DNA of 64,000 nucleotides from Prochilodus magdalenae (GCA_024036415.1 JAMWET010003388.1:61001-125000); one strand, 5' to 3'; positions 48,085 through 59,239 are shown, counted from the stretch's first letter. Numbers and translations are program-made. The notes: a model not told the origin generated them from the sequence alone.

Positions 48085-48955
48085 TATTGAAGAATAAATA
48101 GGTGCTATAAAGACTTTTATTATGAAGGCTAGAACAAAAATAGTGCATGATTAAGTGTTATTATTATAATACATTTTATTTTATATTACTGTTTACGTAT
48201 ATTATTGTATATCATATTATATACTGTAATACACCATCTCAAATATGTTATGATACATATACAGACCAACATTAAATATATAACTTAATTATGCGCTATA
48301 ATGTTAAATATAATATTGTCCTGTAGCTTGGACAGGAAAATCTCGTTACTCAAGAGTAACTCTAGAAAGACTTTTATTAATGCGGGAAATAGTGCATAAT
48401 TAAGTTATATATTGTGTTTAATGTTGGCCTGTATCTTGTAAGTCAGGCCGCTCTCGCTACTTAAGAGTAAACAATCGCTACAAAAGACTTTTATTTTGAA
48501 GGCGAGAAATAGCGCGAGTGTTTGTATAAATCAGAATTAGGTGATATTAAGCTATATAATGTTATATATAGGTGATATTAAGCTATATAATGTTATATAT
48601 AGGTGATATTAAGCTATATAATGTTATATATAGATGATATTAAGCTATATAATGTTATATATAATATTGTCCTGTAGCTTGTAAGGCACGCCGCTCTTGC
48701 TACTCGAGTAAACAACTCTAGAAGGACTTTTATTTTGAAAGCGAGAAATAGCGCGAGTGTTTGTATTAATCAGTAATTAGCTGATATTAAGCTAACTATG
48801 TGGAATATATATGTGTGTGTATACACAATGTTATATATAATGTTATATGTAATATTGTCGTGTAGCTTGTAAGGTAGGCCGCCTTCTCTACTCATGAGTA
48901 AACGACTCTAAAAGGACTTTTATTTTGAAGGCGAGAAATAGCGCATGTTTTAAAA
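48085..48955. repeat. Degenerate tandem array with GACTTTTATTTTGAAGGCG motif
   Basis: Four clear copies (near 48313, 48425, 48661, 48850) and one older copy (48085) carry TGTAGCTTGTAAG, GTAAACAACTCTA, GACTTTTATTTTGAAGGCG and AGAAATAGCGCG. A 31-bp sub-array (GTGATATTAAGCTATATAAT) of four units lies at 48540-48655. The last copy ends 25-30 bases before a dgka acceptor. Confidence 0.9.
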
Positions 48956-48980
48956 GCGGCTCTCGCTGTTTGTTTTGCAG

Positions 48981-49055
48981 AGTTCTTCGCAAATTCCAGT
49001 ACTTGTTAAACCCGCGGCAGGTTTATAACCTATCCAGTGGTGGACCAGGACCAGG
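48981..49055 (+). CDS. dgka: dgka exon: catalytic domain ([17 protein letters not shown])
   Basis: It encodes [18 protein letters not shown] then SSGGPGPG, with acceptor TTTGCAG and donor GTAAGG (phase 2). The nested Myb/SANT gene starts only 220 bases downstream, inside the following 5.2-kb intron. A tandem array with the motif CTTTTATTTTGAAGGCG ends just upstream of the acceptor. Confidence 0.96.
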
Positions 49056-49089
49056 GTAAGGATTCCTCCAGCCTGCTTTGTGTTTGGGT

Positions 49090-49274
49090 TTACAGGGCTG
49101 AAACTGATTAGAGTCGTGTGCGCCGGAGGAAAAGCGCAACGCAGCAGCAGCAGCGCACTTGTTTGCGCGTTTCCACCCGATAGCGGAGGCGCAGGAGGAG
49201 GGGGAGGTGTGTGTGGAGAGCATTTTCTTCAGTGTGTGAGTTTGTAGTTCAGCAGGGCCGGCAGATCTCGACCG
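49090..49274 (+). promoter_or_regulatory. CpG-dense promoter-like segment of the nested gene
   Basis: In an otherwise AT-rich intron, about 180 bases carry a run of CpGs (for example GTGCGCCGG, GCGCAACGCAG, TTTGCGCG, CCCGATAGCGGAGGCGC) just before the nested ATG. No TATA box is seen. Such islands mark vertebrate promoters; start-site position is inferred. Confidence 0.6.
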
Positions 49275-49719
49275 ATGGAGCCTTTAGTGAGGCGTAGGAA
49301 GATCAGGTTTAGCGAGGAGGAGCTGTGCGTTTTGGTGGAAGGGGCGCTGAAGGCGCAGAGAAAGCTGCACAGGCTGAGCCCCAACCGGGTCAGGAATAAA
49401 GCGTGGCGCAGGATCCTGCGGAAAGTCAACTCGGTGTCCAGTTCCACGAGGACCCTGCTCGAGGTGAAGAAGCGGTGGTACGATGTGAGGAGACACCGGG
49501 CACGAAACATTTACCATCAGCTGAGAGCCCGGATAGCGGGTAAGAGAGGGGAGAGCGACCCTGCACGCCAACGAGTCTCCATTAACACCCGCTTCCCCAC
49601 CTTTATCAAAGAGGAACCCGAGGAGCTGAAAGAGCTCCAGCTACAGGCAGATCCACGGCGGACAGACAGGAAGCTGAACGGGCAGCTACTGCCCTGCGTC
49701 CCCATGATCAAACTGGAGG
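49275..49719 (+). CDS. Nested Myb/SANT-like DNA-binding protein, exon 1
   Basis: This exon starts an independent gene within a dgka intron and encodes 148 residues plus one base. Residues about 7-85 form a Myb/SANT-like domain: KIRFSEEELCVLVE opens it, and the core tryptophans are W44 (NKAWRRIL) and W68 (EVKKRWYDVRR), the pattern of NAIF1/MSANTD-type proteins and of accessory proteins of Harbinger transposons. IKEE (111-114) and IKLE (145-148) fit the SUMO consensus. The first ATG after a CpG-dense stretch is used as start. The G/GTAAGT donor joins in phase to 50910. The likely role is sequence-specific DNA binding in the nucleus, inferred from the fold only. Codon use is GC-rich, unlike the AT-rich intron around it. 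Confidence 0.85.
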
Positions 49720-49932
49720 GTAAGTACCTTCACCTACCTGCTTACCTTCTGCACTGACCCTCACTCAGGTCCAGCCTGATCCAGCCTCCTACACACTGCA
49801 CTTCAGGGGTTCTTAGTAAAGGCAGTGCTTCTGTTTAGAACCCTGGGTTCCACATAGAATAGAACTAGGGTGGAGTGGTTGGTTCTTTACATGGTGGAAT
49901 GGTTCTAGAGCGTGGTTAAGAATGTACTGTGT

Positions 49933-50042
<110 letters not shown>

Positions 50043-50117
50043 CCCTAAACGGTGGTTCTTAATAGGTTCTTTAGTAAAGGTTAATGTTATTTAGAACCAT
50101 GGGTTATGTAAAAATTT

Positions 50118-50328
50118 CCATTTACGGCATTTAGCTGACACTCTTATCCAGAGTGACTTACAAGGTTAACTGTAGTACAGGTAGGCCAGTGTAGTGTTAG
50201 GAGTCTTGCCCAAGGACTCTTATTGGTGTAGCTCAGCATAGTAACCCATACTGGGATTCGAACCCCAGTCTCCCACATGTAGAGGTGGCACCCTGAGTAG
50301 CGGTGTTACCCGCTGAGCTACACCAACC
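50118..50328 (-). mobile_element. tRNA-derived SINE with L2-type tail, best-preserved copy
   Basis: Minus-strand order: GGTTGGTGTAGCTCAGCGGG (A-box region), GGGGTTCGAATCCC (perfect B box), then the tail GTAAGTCACTCTGGATAAGA and AGCTAAATGCCGTAAATGGA. It lies within the nested gene's intron, antisense to it. Other copies are at 26871 and 55146. Confidence 0.88.
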
Positions 50329-50909
50329 AAAAAGAGCTGTTTCATACCCAAGTGGCTCTTTGGATGGTGAAATGGTTCCTGGGTTCTGCTGTTGTTCTGG
50401 TGTCAAGTTTGCTGAGAGAGAATTATTATTGGGAATGGTTCTGTATATAAACATGTACAAGGCATTCCCTGTCAGGCTGAGAAACCATTTAGTCATGCAA
50501 GCTGTTTTGAGTGTTCAGGGTTCTGTATCTCATCTTCATTTTGAGAAATTAAGTCCATATTTCAGGAAAATAAGTCCCTATTTTTATTCTCTTAATTTCT
50601 GTTCTCGTTTTCAATTTTTTTATTATCCTAACTGGTGGGAAAGGGCTTTCGTGTCATTTTGATTCTCTAATGATTAACTTCAAAAGTGACCAATCAGGAC
50701 CATCACAATAAAATGAACCCCAATTTGGGTACTACCAATTTAGGCTCTCTAATTTTTATTCCGGAGTGCATTATTCCTGTAAAAGAGAAAACGAGAACTG
50801 TCAGGTAGCGACTCCCGTGTAGTTCAGAATAAATGTCTCAATAGAAAAGATCAACAACGTGTAGAATTTTTAATTTCATGGCGAATCATAATGACTTCTT
50901 GTTTTGCAG

Positions 50910-51322
50910 ATATAGCCACGCACATTTCTGGCACAGCGCTGTACTCCACCACAGATCTGGAGAGTCTACCCGAGTGTAATTCGCCCCAGTCGAACTGCCG
51001 GACCAGTCGTGCACCTGATGCTCTGCGCTCTCCTTGCACCAGCGAGATTTCAAACGCTGATTCTCCAGAGCCTTCACGCAACAGCGAGCCCGAGGCCCTA
51101 CCGAGCGCGTCTGCTGTAGTGGCTGCCTTCTCAGCAAAGATGGAACAGATGAACGCTGCGTGCAGTGCCATGCTCGCCCGCTCTACCCAGATATTAAGTG
51201 GCGTGGAGGGATTGACCAAAGCCATCGAGGCCATGAATTACCAGCAGAGATATTTCCATCAGAGGATGTTGAATTCCATAGAAACCATTGCCTTTATGCT
51301 GAAGAAACATGATGGATGTTGA
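50910..51322 (+). CDS. Nested Myb/SANT-like DNA-binding protein, exon 2
   Basis: It supplies residues 149-285 and a TGA stop at 51320. Acceptor TTTTGCAG. Residues 160-215 are rich in S, P and E and probably disordered. About 217-280 (AVVAAFSAKMEQMNAACSAM to IETIAFMLKK) is strongly helical with heptad-like hydrophobics and probably oligomerises, as in the C-terminus of related Myb/SANT-like proteins. There is no stop or frameshift across either exon, so the gene looks functional. Total length is 285 residues. It could instead be a young domesticated transposon gene; the expressed status is unknown. Confidence 0.82.
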
Positions 51323-51471
51323 GTGGACCCATCCGAGCCGCCTGTAATGCACGAGACGCTCCACAACCACAGTTAAAAAAAAAAAAAGAAGAAGAAGCCT
51401 GTGTGGAGGAAGCCTACTGTTCCCTGTTGTTTACAGGCTACTGCAGTAATTCAGATGTACATGTATATTTC

Positions 51472-51477
51472 ATTAAA
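51472..51477 (+). promoter_or_regulatory. Polyadenylation signal ATTAAA of the nested gene
   Basis: ATTAAA lies 150 bases after the nested stop codon and is followed about 40 bases later by a GT/T-rich stretch (TGGTATGTTTTTTCTC), the usual downstream element. Use of this site would end the nested transcript inside the dgka intron. Confidence 0.5.
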
Positions 51478-51880
51478 CCATACTCCATCATCATGCATGC
51501 TCATCTTGGTATGTTTTTTCTCCTACGACTTGGGGTGGAGGTCCTGGAGGTCCAGGTTCCTGCACAGTTTGGTGGTTTTACTGTTTAAGCACACTTCATT
51601 CAAGTCATCAGGTAAGTACCAGGTTGGGTTGATGTGCTGGAGAAGGGAAATCACCAAACTGTGATGGACTCTGGCCCTCAGTTCCTCACCCCTGTCCTAC
51701 AAGACCGTGTACTAGGAGGCTGTAGGAAGTTGGGTGGTTATTCGGCCCATATGTGCTGTGCTAGCATCCAGCTTCTTTTAAATCAGAACCTAAAATGACC
51801 TAAAACAGGATCTTCTACTTTTTGCTATGTCAAAATTAGAGAGGGGAAGTATTCGTAGTATAAGCGTTAAGATGTCAGTC

Positions 51881-52036
51881 AGAGTTGTTCATAGTGGAGG
51901 TGATGGGAACCATGGATGAGGGTAGTGAAGAAAAGGAACCAGAAAGGAACAGAAGGTAACCAGGGTTCACCATGTGGGTTCCTTTTCTTCGCCACCCTCA
52001 ACCATGGTTCCCATCACCTCCACTATGGACAACTCT
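51881..52036. repeat. Foldback element, 60-base arms
   Basis: The arm 51881-51940 and the reverse complement at 51977-52036 match at 56 of 60 positions; the loop is 36 bases. It contains GGTGATGGGAACCATGG. A related, looser foldback lies at 55633-55925. Confidence 0.92.
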
Positions 52037-52360
52037 GGCTCACCAAGATCCATAATTTGTGTCCGACTTTCTGTGAGTGTGTCCCTACAGTTAACTACTT
52101 CACACCAAACAACTCTGATCGACTTTGTTTACATCTCACCGGACACAAAATGAGTCACCTTGCCTGTTTAAGGTGGTAGTAACTTCAGGCTCCTGCAGAT
52201 GGCGCTGTATGAGGATGATGGGTCTATAAATCTCTGTGGGGTGTGAGTGACGGGATCCATAGATTGAGAAGAGGTGCTACAGTGCAGGGAATGTCTCGTT
52301 CCATGTGTGGAAAAAGCTCCAGAGCAGATGTTAATGATTGGCTAAAAGGAGGGACTGCAT

Positions 52361-52500
52361 GTGGGCGTGGCCAAAGACCATAGTGTGAAGGAAGTAGCTG
52401 AATCTGCAGGTGTATGGAAGCGTACGGTCGTACGGGTCTACCAGCAGTGGCTAAAATCCCAGTCTACAGGGAATTCCCCTCGGAATTGTAAAAAATTAGG
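52361..52500 (+). pseudogene. Possible Tc1-like transposase helix-turn-helix remnant
   Basis: The frame MGVAKDHSVKEVAESAGVWK then RTVVRVYQQWLKSQSTGN resembles the N-terminal helix-turn-helix of Tc1-like transposases (the AESAGVxKxTVxRVYQQW pattern). It is cut after about 45 codons and no catalytic part follows. Confidence 0.45.
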
Positions 52501-53192
52501 ATTAAATAAATCTGAACATGATTCAGTTTTTACAAGTCAGTATGGATTACTTGTACAAATAGGATTGTTTACTTTTACATATCAGGACTATGTTTACATA
52601 ACAGCTCTGTTTTTATCAATAAGAACTCAGTTAATTTGACTGTAATACATAATATTTTAAACATGGATGGGGCAGTATGACAATATTTGATCATTATTCT
52701 GATAAATTATATTGCAGTTCACGGTTATGAACATATTAGGTACATCATCAGTACTTAAGGACCCTGACCAGCAGTTTAATTGAGTCAGCATAATTTGGGC
52801 TGTTTAATTGGAGTCACTGGCTGAAATATGAATAGGTTAAGTTGTAATGCTCAACATGGTAATACTAAAAGTCCCGCCCTTCAGGAAAAACCGCCAGTCC
52901 GCTTGCTGGTTATGTCATGAGCAGGGGAGGGTCCACAATATTGTCCACAAATATGTTTGAGCAGTATTAAGCCAAATGCTATAAACTCTTTATGAGGTTT
53001 TTTGTTCAATTATATCGAATATGTTTTTAGTAGTAATTTGATCTTTAGTTTCCAGTATTTTGGTCTGTCCGCATTCAGAGAAAGGGGACTCTGGTCATGT
53101 ATGGCTGGAAATATGACTTGCAAAGATGGCGGCTGAATGAATTGTCATAACTCATAACTGTACTGTTGTAATAAGAGTTGTACTGGAGCATA

Positions 53193-53223
<31 letters not shown>

Positions 53224-53530
53224 GTTAGCGTTTCTAACCGTACCAACCATAGTTATTACTACTTTACTAAAACAACCACAAACAATAAGACCAGTACTAC
53301 TATTAAAAATAATCATTTTACTTATTTATTTTTATTTTCCTTCTCCTTATTATTATTTTAGTTCTTCTAAATGTGGCACTATGGGTTCTGTTTTGTCTGA
53401 ACCAATTTAATTAGTCTCAGAAAAACTAAATATCGTGATCCATATCGAGGCTAGCCTAAAGATGAAAGTATGGCTGCTAAAATATTTTTTCCCATGTGAC
53501 CCACCCTGATCTGTAGCATATCGCAGATGC
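52501..53530. other. AT-rich intron, no gene recognised
   Basis: An ATT microsatellite lies at about 53190-53220; the rest is unremarkable. Confidence 0.4.
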
Positions 53531-53554
53531 TAATTTAGAGTAAAAGACGTTGTG

Positions 53555-53760
53555 TTGTTGTAGGCAGCCGCACCGACGCCGTGAACAGAGATCAGTTCGT
53601 TGTAGCTAGAAGTCACCACACCGTGAAAATGGCGGCGACGCTGTTTACGGTTTACGTGTCGAAGTTTAAACCCACTGGTGCGCACGCGCAAAGAAAACCG
53701 ATGAGGACTTTTATTTTGAAAGCGCGAAACGTCGACAGAACAAAGGGAACGTGTGGTTTG
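53555..53760 (+). promoter_or_regulatory. CpG-rich segment with ATGGCGGC and GCGCGAAA motifs
   Basis: In an AT-rich intron, AAAATGGCGGCGACG (YY1-like) and GCGCGAAACGTCG (E2F-like) occur with a dozen CpGs. It shares GAGGACTTTTATTTTGAAAG with the array at 48.3-48.9 kb. A frame starting at 53581 crosses it but reads into an A/T tail. It could be a relic promoter or repeat. Confidence 0.4.
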
Positions 53761-54298
53761 AAATTTTTAAAAAAAAAATATATATATATTTTGTATTTTA
53801 TATTTGTATTTTTTTACATAAATAAACAAAATAAAGAGCTAATGGACAGGAAATGGACAAATACACACGTAAATAAACTGATCGCGTATAGAACAATGTA
53901 GTACACCCAAAGACATTTCAAGACATTAAACTAGACAAGAATACAATGCAAATTATGAAGTAGATTAATTACACAGAATGCCAAAGTCAGAAATTCCAAG
54001 TTTTCACCACTTTTATTACCAGACATTTGACAAAATGCAAATAAAAGGGCTCTACTCTATTTCACCTCACACTTATGTACTGTATGTACTTACCCAATAA
54101 AATATTACATAATAAAAAATGTTGTTTAAATGTTGATTAATGTTGTTTATGTTGTTAGAACTGCTGTACCTCGATTAAAATTATTTCCCCCTACTTTATT
54201 TATTTATTTATTGGTCTATTTAGTGTGATAAAAACTCTTATAAAATATAAAGCATATTTCTGAATAACAAAATAATTATTTTTTTCCTTCTTCTGCAG

Positions 54299-54384
54299 GT
54301 TGTGCTTCTTCAGGGACCTTCAGAATTACAGGATATTGGTTTGTGGAGGTGATGGAACGGTGGGCTGGATCCTTGATGCCATCG
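54299..54384 (+). CDS. dgka: dgka exon: catalytic GGDGTVGW motif
   Basis: It encodes [20 protein letters not shown] then [16 protein letters not shown] is the ATP-binding, glycine-rich signature of diacylglycerol kinases and is intact. The split codon joins correctly to the exon ending at 49055, which shows that the nested gene is skipped when dgka is spliced. Confidence 0.98.
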
Positions 54385-55145
54385 GTTAGACTTTAAATAT
54401 TTATTAATAATGACATTATTTGTGACTTTAACATGGGAACAAACCTGCCATGGATATTTTATATTTCAGCACTTTAGATTTAGTACAAATGCTGGTTGTA
54501 GACTCACAGTTCAGTGCAGGGCCTTGTTTATTTATTTGCTGGTTAGTTTAAGTTTAAAAAAAAAACAAGAACACTAAAATGGACAATGCCTGTGGTGCAC
54601 AAGTCTAATATAGTTCATTATTATGGTGTAGGATTAGTTGTTAGTTCTCTCTGTGTGTAAATGATTCCCATATAATGTGCACATTTTTTTAATGATAAAA
54701 AAAAGTAAATACATAAGACATAAACAGAGAATATGCAAACAAACAAACAAATACAGATATAAATAAATAATGAACACGTAAATAAATATGGATTTTAATA
54801 AATGTATAATATGCATTATAAGCAATACTGTATGTTTAATTACTCGTTATGGCAGTTCCCTGATCTGGCCACTAGATGGCGCACAGCTTCAGTCTCTGTA
54901 TGCAGTCTGGAGTGCAATTGTAAATGACACTGCGTTACTGCATTCCTCCACTGCATCTTATTGGAAACTGTATTACTCATAAGCCATAGTGAATAAAATC
55001 CATATAAAGAGAAAATATAATAATCAGATCTGCTTCAGATAAGGGACGTTAAAGGCCTAAAGGCTTTTCTGTCCAGTTTATTTATTCCTAGACGTTTTGC
55101 TCACACGTTGGACTGAAGAGCACATTTGCTTCGGCCTCAGTCTTT

Positions 55146-55272
55146 ACATTTACGTTCAGGCATTTGGCTGACGCTCTTATCCAGAGCGACTTTCAAGGTT
55201 ATTCGTATTACAGGTCGGCCAGTGCAGTGTTAGGAGTCTTACCCAGGGTCTCTTATTGGTGTAGCTCAGAAT
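55146..55272 (-). mobile_element. SINE fragment (L2-type tail and body)
   Basis: TTGGCTGACGCTCTTATCCA and GTTAGGAGTCTTACCCAGGG match the tail and body of the SINE at 50118-50328. The tRNA-like head is missing. Confidence 0.8.
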
Positions 55273-55395
55273 TGGCTTTAACCACTTGCCCCCCAGACTG
55301 CAGATGACTGTACTCATCTTTAACTGTGACCCCAGTCACACACCAGATCAGTAGATCATTCTTTGGTAACCATGTGCTCTGTGTGACCCCTGTAG

Positions 55396-55485
55396 ATAAG
55401 GCCAACCTGCCAGTACGCCCCCCTGTGGCTGTTCTTCCACTCGGCACAGGGAACGACCTCGCACGGTGTCTGCGATGGGGAGGAG
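55396..55485 (+). CDS. dgka: dgka exon: catalytic [11 protein letters not shown] motif
   Basis: It encodes [20 protein letters not shown] then [10 protein letters not shown]. The [18 protein letters not shown] block is nearly invariant in DGKs. Acceptor TGTAG, donor GTGAGA, phase 1 at the 3' end. Confidence 0.98.
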
Positions 55486-55632
55486 GTGAGAACTGCTCTT
55501 CTACAGGCAGTGAATATAGATTGAGACAGTCAGCTTTGTCTGGCGTGTCTTCTTGGCTGATAATACATTGGCGGAAGTGATGGAGGATGCTGGGATTTGA
55601 ATTAGGAGTGGTTTGGTGTGAAGTGGCTTATT

Positions 55633-55925
55633 GTAGAGAAACTCTGATATCTGTACAGTGGTGGTGGTGATCCGGGGTCACCATGTCTACAACACACATA
55701 GCCCTTTGATTTGCTATAATGTTGATGATGCCCTGCACACATCCCTCCACCAGCATTTTTAAAACCACCCACGCTTTTCCCAAATCAGAAAGCAGCATCT
55801 CAAACATCAGGAAGTGCATTCATTACCGTTATCAGTAATAGCCTGGTGCGGTGACACTTTGAGTGCCATTAAACTCTCCAGACGTCTGGTTCCCATCACC
55901 ACCACTGTAAGCAAGTGAGTTTCTC
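55633..55925. repeat. Diverged foldback element
   Basis: GAGAAACTCTGATATCTGTA and CAGTGGTGGTGGTGAT near 55640 are mirrored by ATCACCACCACTGTAAGC and GTGAGTTTCTCTAG near 55890-55925. It is similar in design to the element at 51881. Confidence 0.7.
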
Positions 55926-56221
55926 TAGAATGCACTATTTTACACCAAACCAGGGGTTTTGAATGAATTAGGCCATTTCCAGCCAGGTAAAGCTTTGGTT
56001 CGGTGTTTCAGAGAAAGCAGATGCCTGGAGATTATGATGTCGGCTTCAACTTTACATATGGCTGAAGTGTTTTAGATTATATATAGATCTCCTGGGCTTA
56101 GTTATTTAAAAAATCTAACATGAAACATTTTTCTATAATATAATGCACAACTAGAAAAAAAAAGTGCATATTTTAATTATTTGAACAGACAACAACTACT
56201 TTTACTTCTTCTTTATGGGAT

Positions 56222-56985
56222 ATTAATATAATATAATATAATATAATATAATATATAATATAATTACAGAGATAGATAGATAGATAGATAGATACTTTAG
56301 ATAAATTTACCAGCCAGTTGCATTTTCACAATACAGCACAGTGATACAATATGAAAAGGGTGGTACAGTATGAAACCTAAGTGGGTAGGTACCGGCTCAC
56401 CAATATTATTAACTCTAAACTCCAAACTATACATAATACTGTTCCCTATGGATGTACCGTTCGCTATAATAATAAAATATAATATAATATAATATAATAT
56501 AATGTAATACAATGTAATATAATATAATGTAATGTAATATATAATGTAATGTAATATAATATATAATGCAACATAATATAATGTAATATAATATAATATG
56601 TAATATAATGTAATGTTATATAATATAACGTAATATAATATATAATATAATATAATGTAATGTAATATATAATATAATTAATATAATATAATATATAATA
56701 TAGTATAATATAATATAATGTAATGTAATGTAATATATAATGTAATGTAATGTAATATAATATAATATGTAATATAATGTAATGTTATATAATATATGTA
56801 ATGTAATATAATATGTAATGTAATGTAATGTAATGTAATATAATATAATATAATATAATATAATATAATATAATATATAATATAATGTAATATATAATGT
56901 AATATAATATATAATTTAATATAATTTAATGTAATATATAATATATAATTTAATATAATTTAATATAATATATAAAGACCTAATG
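56222..56985. repeat. TAATATAATG-type TA-rich satellite
   Basis: Interrupted TATAA and TGTAA pentamers form about 0.75 kb of nearly pure A/T with scattered G. A GATA run lies at 56272-56292. It sits just upstream of the exon at 57206. Confidence 0.93.
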
Positions 56986-57205
56986 TAGAAGTATACTAGA
57001 TTACTATAATATAAAGTAGAAGTAAAGTACTTGTTTATTGTCTGTGCTGATGGTTCTAATATGCACGTTTGATGTGGGTTTTATATATGTGTGTATATAT
57101 AATGTATATACTGTAATGTTTCATTTCAAAGGTTTGCGTATGTACTGCCTGTACTGACTGCGTGTCTACCATGTCGGGGTTTCACCTTGTTTTCACCATC
57201 TGCAG

Positions 57206-57366
57206 GATATGATGGCATGGACCTGAGCCGCATCCTGAAGGATATTGAGCTCAGTACCCCGGTGCTGATGGACCGCTGGAGTGTGCAGGTGGTTCTGGAG
57301 GACAGCCAGGAGAGAGGAGACCCTGTGCCTTACGAGATCATCAACAACTACTTCTCCATCGGAGTG
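57206..57366 (+). CDS. dgka: dgka exon: end of catalytic domain, start of accessory domain
   Basis: It begins [17 protein letters not shown] and ends [14 protein letters not shown]. The MDRWSV block in the middle and the INNYFSIGV ending are conserved DGK hallmarks. Acceptor TGCAG and donor GTGAGA; phase 0 at the 3' end. It follows a 0.75-kb TA-rich repeat. Confidence 0.97.
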
Positions 57367-57636
57367 GTGAGAGAACCGTGAAAACAGGCTCCAGGGAAAT
57401 CACTCGCTTTGCTTCGAGACTAGACTCACTCAGAGCCTGAATGGGCATTTTCATGATATATGCTGAATCAGACGGGGACAGGTGATAGATTGATATTTAG
57501 AGAGGGGCCGTGTATGTGTATAATCCTGGTCTCTGAACACAACCTCCATTTTTGGCATTATTCAGTTCTGACATCATTTGGAAATTACTGTTATCAATTA
57601 TGAGATACAAGGTTTTGTTCCAACTGCAGTGATATA

Positions 57637-58170
57637 CAGCTCTCGAAAAATTTGGAGAGACCACCTCAAACTGATCAGTGTCTCTAGCTGTACAGGTTCT
57701 AGGTTTGTGTTGGACCAGAATTCCTCAGTTCTGTTTTATTCTCTACTCTACTGGAACCATGTCTCCCAAACTCCAGATCAGATATTGTATTAGATCTGTT
57801 TATTTAGAAAATCACTAATGACCTCCAGAAGCCTGTTTTTAGAACCATGCTCGCTGTGCGTTTCACCCCAGCCACCGCTCGCCAGTCTCTCTGTAGGTCA
57901 CCTGAGGTCATCTTACGGTGGGTAAGAGACATTGGAATGAGGTGGCGCTCATCACGGTCAGTAGAGAGTGGGTTTGGCCCTCTGCCAGTCTGTAGCTGTG
58001 TTGTCCTGTGTGTTCGCTGCTGGACCTTGTTCTTATGAACCAGACACTCACTGTATCTGTCTGTAAAGCTAGAACCCAACCTTCGGTTCCTCACTGAGAA
58101 CCTGCTGTACATGTGGAGATGCTGATTTAAGAGGAAGCTGGAGTGGGCTCTGATTTATTTCCAGAGCTGT
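57637..58170 (-). mobile_element. Tc1-like element, CAGCTCTGGAAATAAAT ends, complete copy
   Basis: The ends CAGCTCTCGAAAAATTT and AAATAAATC...AGAGCTG (inverted) bound about 530 bases. A minus-strand frame (57804-58112) reads DRDERHLIPMSLTHRKMTSG, like the second helix-turn-helix of Tc1-like transposases; no catalytic DDE part remains. A partner copy in opposite orientation starts at 63469. Confidence 0.85.
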
Positions 58171-58234
58171 GTACCTTATGCATTAATATACTTAAGAACT
58201 CAAGATAAACTGGAGAAAGAAGACTCGACAGAAC

Positions 58235-58449
58235 TATATAATAATAATAGTAATAATGATGATGATTATAGTAATAATAATGATGATAATAATAATAATA
58301 TAATAATAATGATGACCATAGTAATAATAATGATAATGATGATCATAGTAATAATAATGATAATAATAATAATAATAATGATCGTAGTAATAATAACGAT
58401 AATAATAATAATGATGATCATAGTAATAATAATGATAATAATAATAACA

Positions 58450-58486
<37 letters not shown>

Positions 58487-58730
58487 TGACGATGATCATA
58501 GTAATAATAATGATAATAATAATAATAATAAAAAATCATTAATAATAAATCATTATTATTACTATGATTATTATTATTATTAATAATATAATTAATAATA
58601 ATCATAGTAATAATAATAATAATAATCATAGTAATAATAATGATAATGATGATCATAGTAATAATAATGATAATAATAATCATAATAATAATAAAAAATC
58701 ATTAATAATAAATCATTATCATTACTATGA

Positions 58731-58761
<31 letters not shown>

Positions 58762-58789
58762 GATTATTATTATTATTATCATTACTATG

Positions 58790-58831
<42 letters not shown>

Positions 58832-58850
58832 AACAACAACGATAATAAAT
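58235..58850. repeat. AAT/ATG trinucleotide array with inverted halves
   Basis: The left half (58240-58545) is AAT with GATGATCATAGTAATAATAA blocks; ATTATTACTATGATTATTAT follows at 58551-58580 and 58715-58830, so long stretches are self-complementary. Open frames of I, N, Y or S runs are artefacts. Confidence 0.95.
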
Positions 58851-59174
58851 GTCATGCGGTATGTTTAGACATTTAGCCTCCAAAAGGCAAAGGAGTCCGA
58901 ACACGTGCAGGTTGGGTATGTCTGCAGCTGGACAGCTTTTTGAGTTTCCAGACATATTATGGCACAGCCTCCCCAGAGAGACTCATCCTGAGCCAGGCAG
59001 CTGAGACCCACGTTTGATTCCCGGTAGACTCTCGGTCAGTTAGAGGTGTTCTCCTCAGGGATCGCTGAGTTCAGCCCTCCCAGTCCGGTGTTTGTAGGTT
59101 CAAGAGAATTATTCACGTAACAACTTACAGATAACGCCGCTGATTATGTCTAATTGCCCATGTCTCCTCTGCAG
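58851..59174. other. dgka intron, no feature recognised
   Basis: Ordinary mixed sequence; nothing assigned. Confidence 0.35.
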
Positions 59175-59239
59175 GACGCATCAATCGCCCACAGGTTCCA
59201 TACTATGAGAGAAAAACATCCACAGAAGTTCAACAGCAG
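59175..59239 (+). CDS. dgka: dgka exon: accessory domain (DASIAHRFHTMREKHP)
   Basis: It encodes DASIAHRFHTMREKHPQKFN and S, continuing FSIGV-DASIAHRFH, which is the family consensus. It ends in phase 2 at AGCAG/GTAAGG. Confidence 0.97.

Noticed and set aside
50252..50328. Possible tRNA gene (perfect B box and A-box-like sequence on the minus strand)
   Set aside because: The body and L2-type tail show it is a SINE head; the cloverleaf is not complete.
53581..53901. 106-codon frame starting in a CpG segment
   Set aside because: The second half reads through an A/T run with no protein-like features and there is no splice support; kept only as a CpG segment.
58234..58855. Frames of poly-I, poly-N and poly-Y
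   Set aside because: Trinucleotide repeat translation only.
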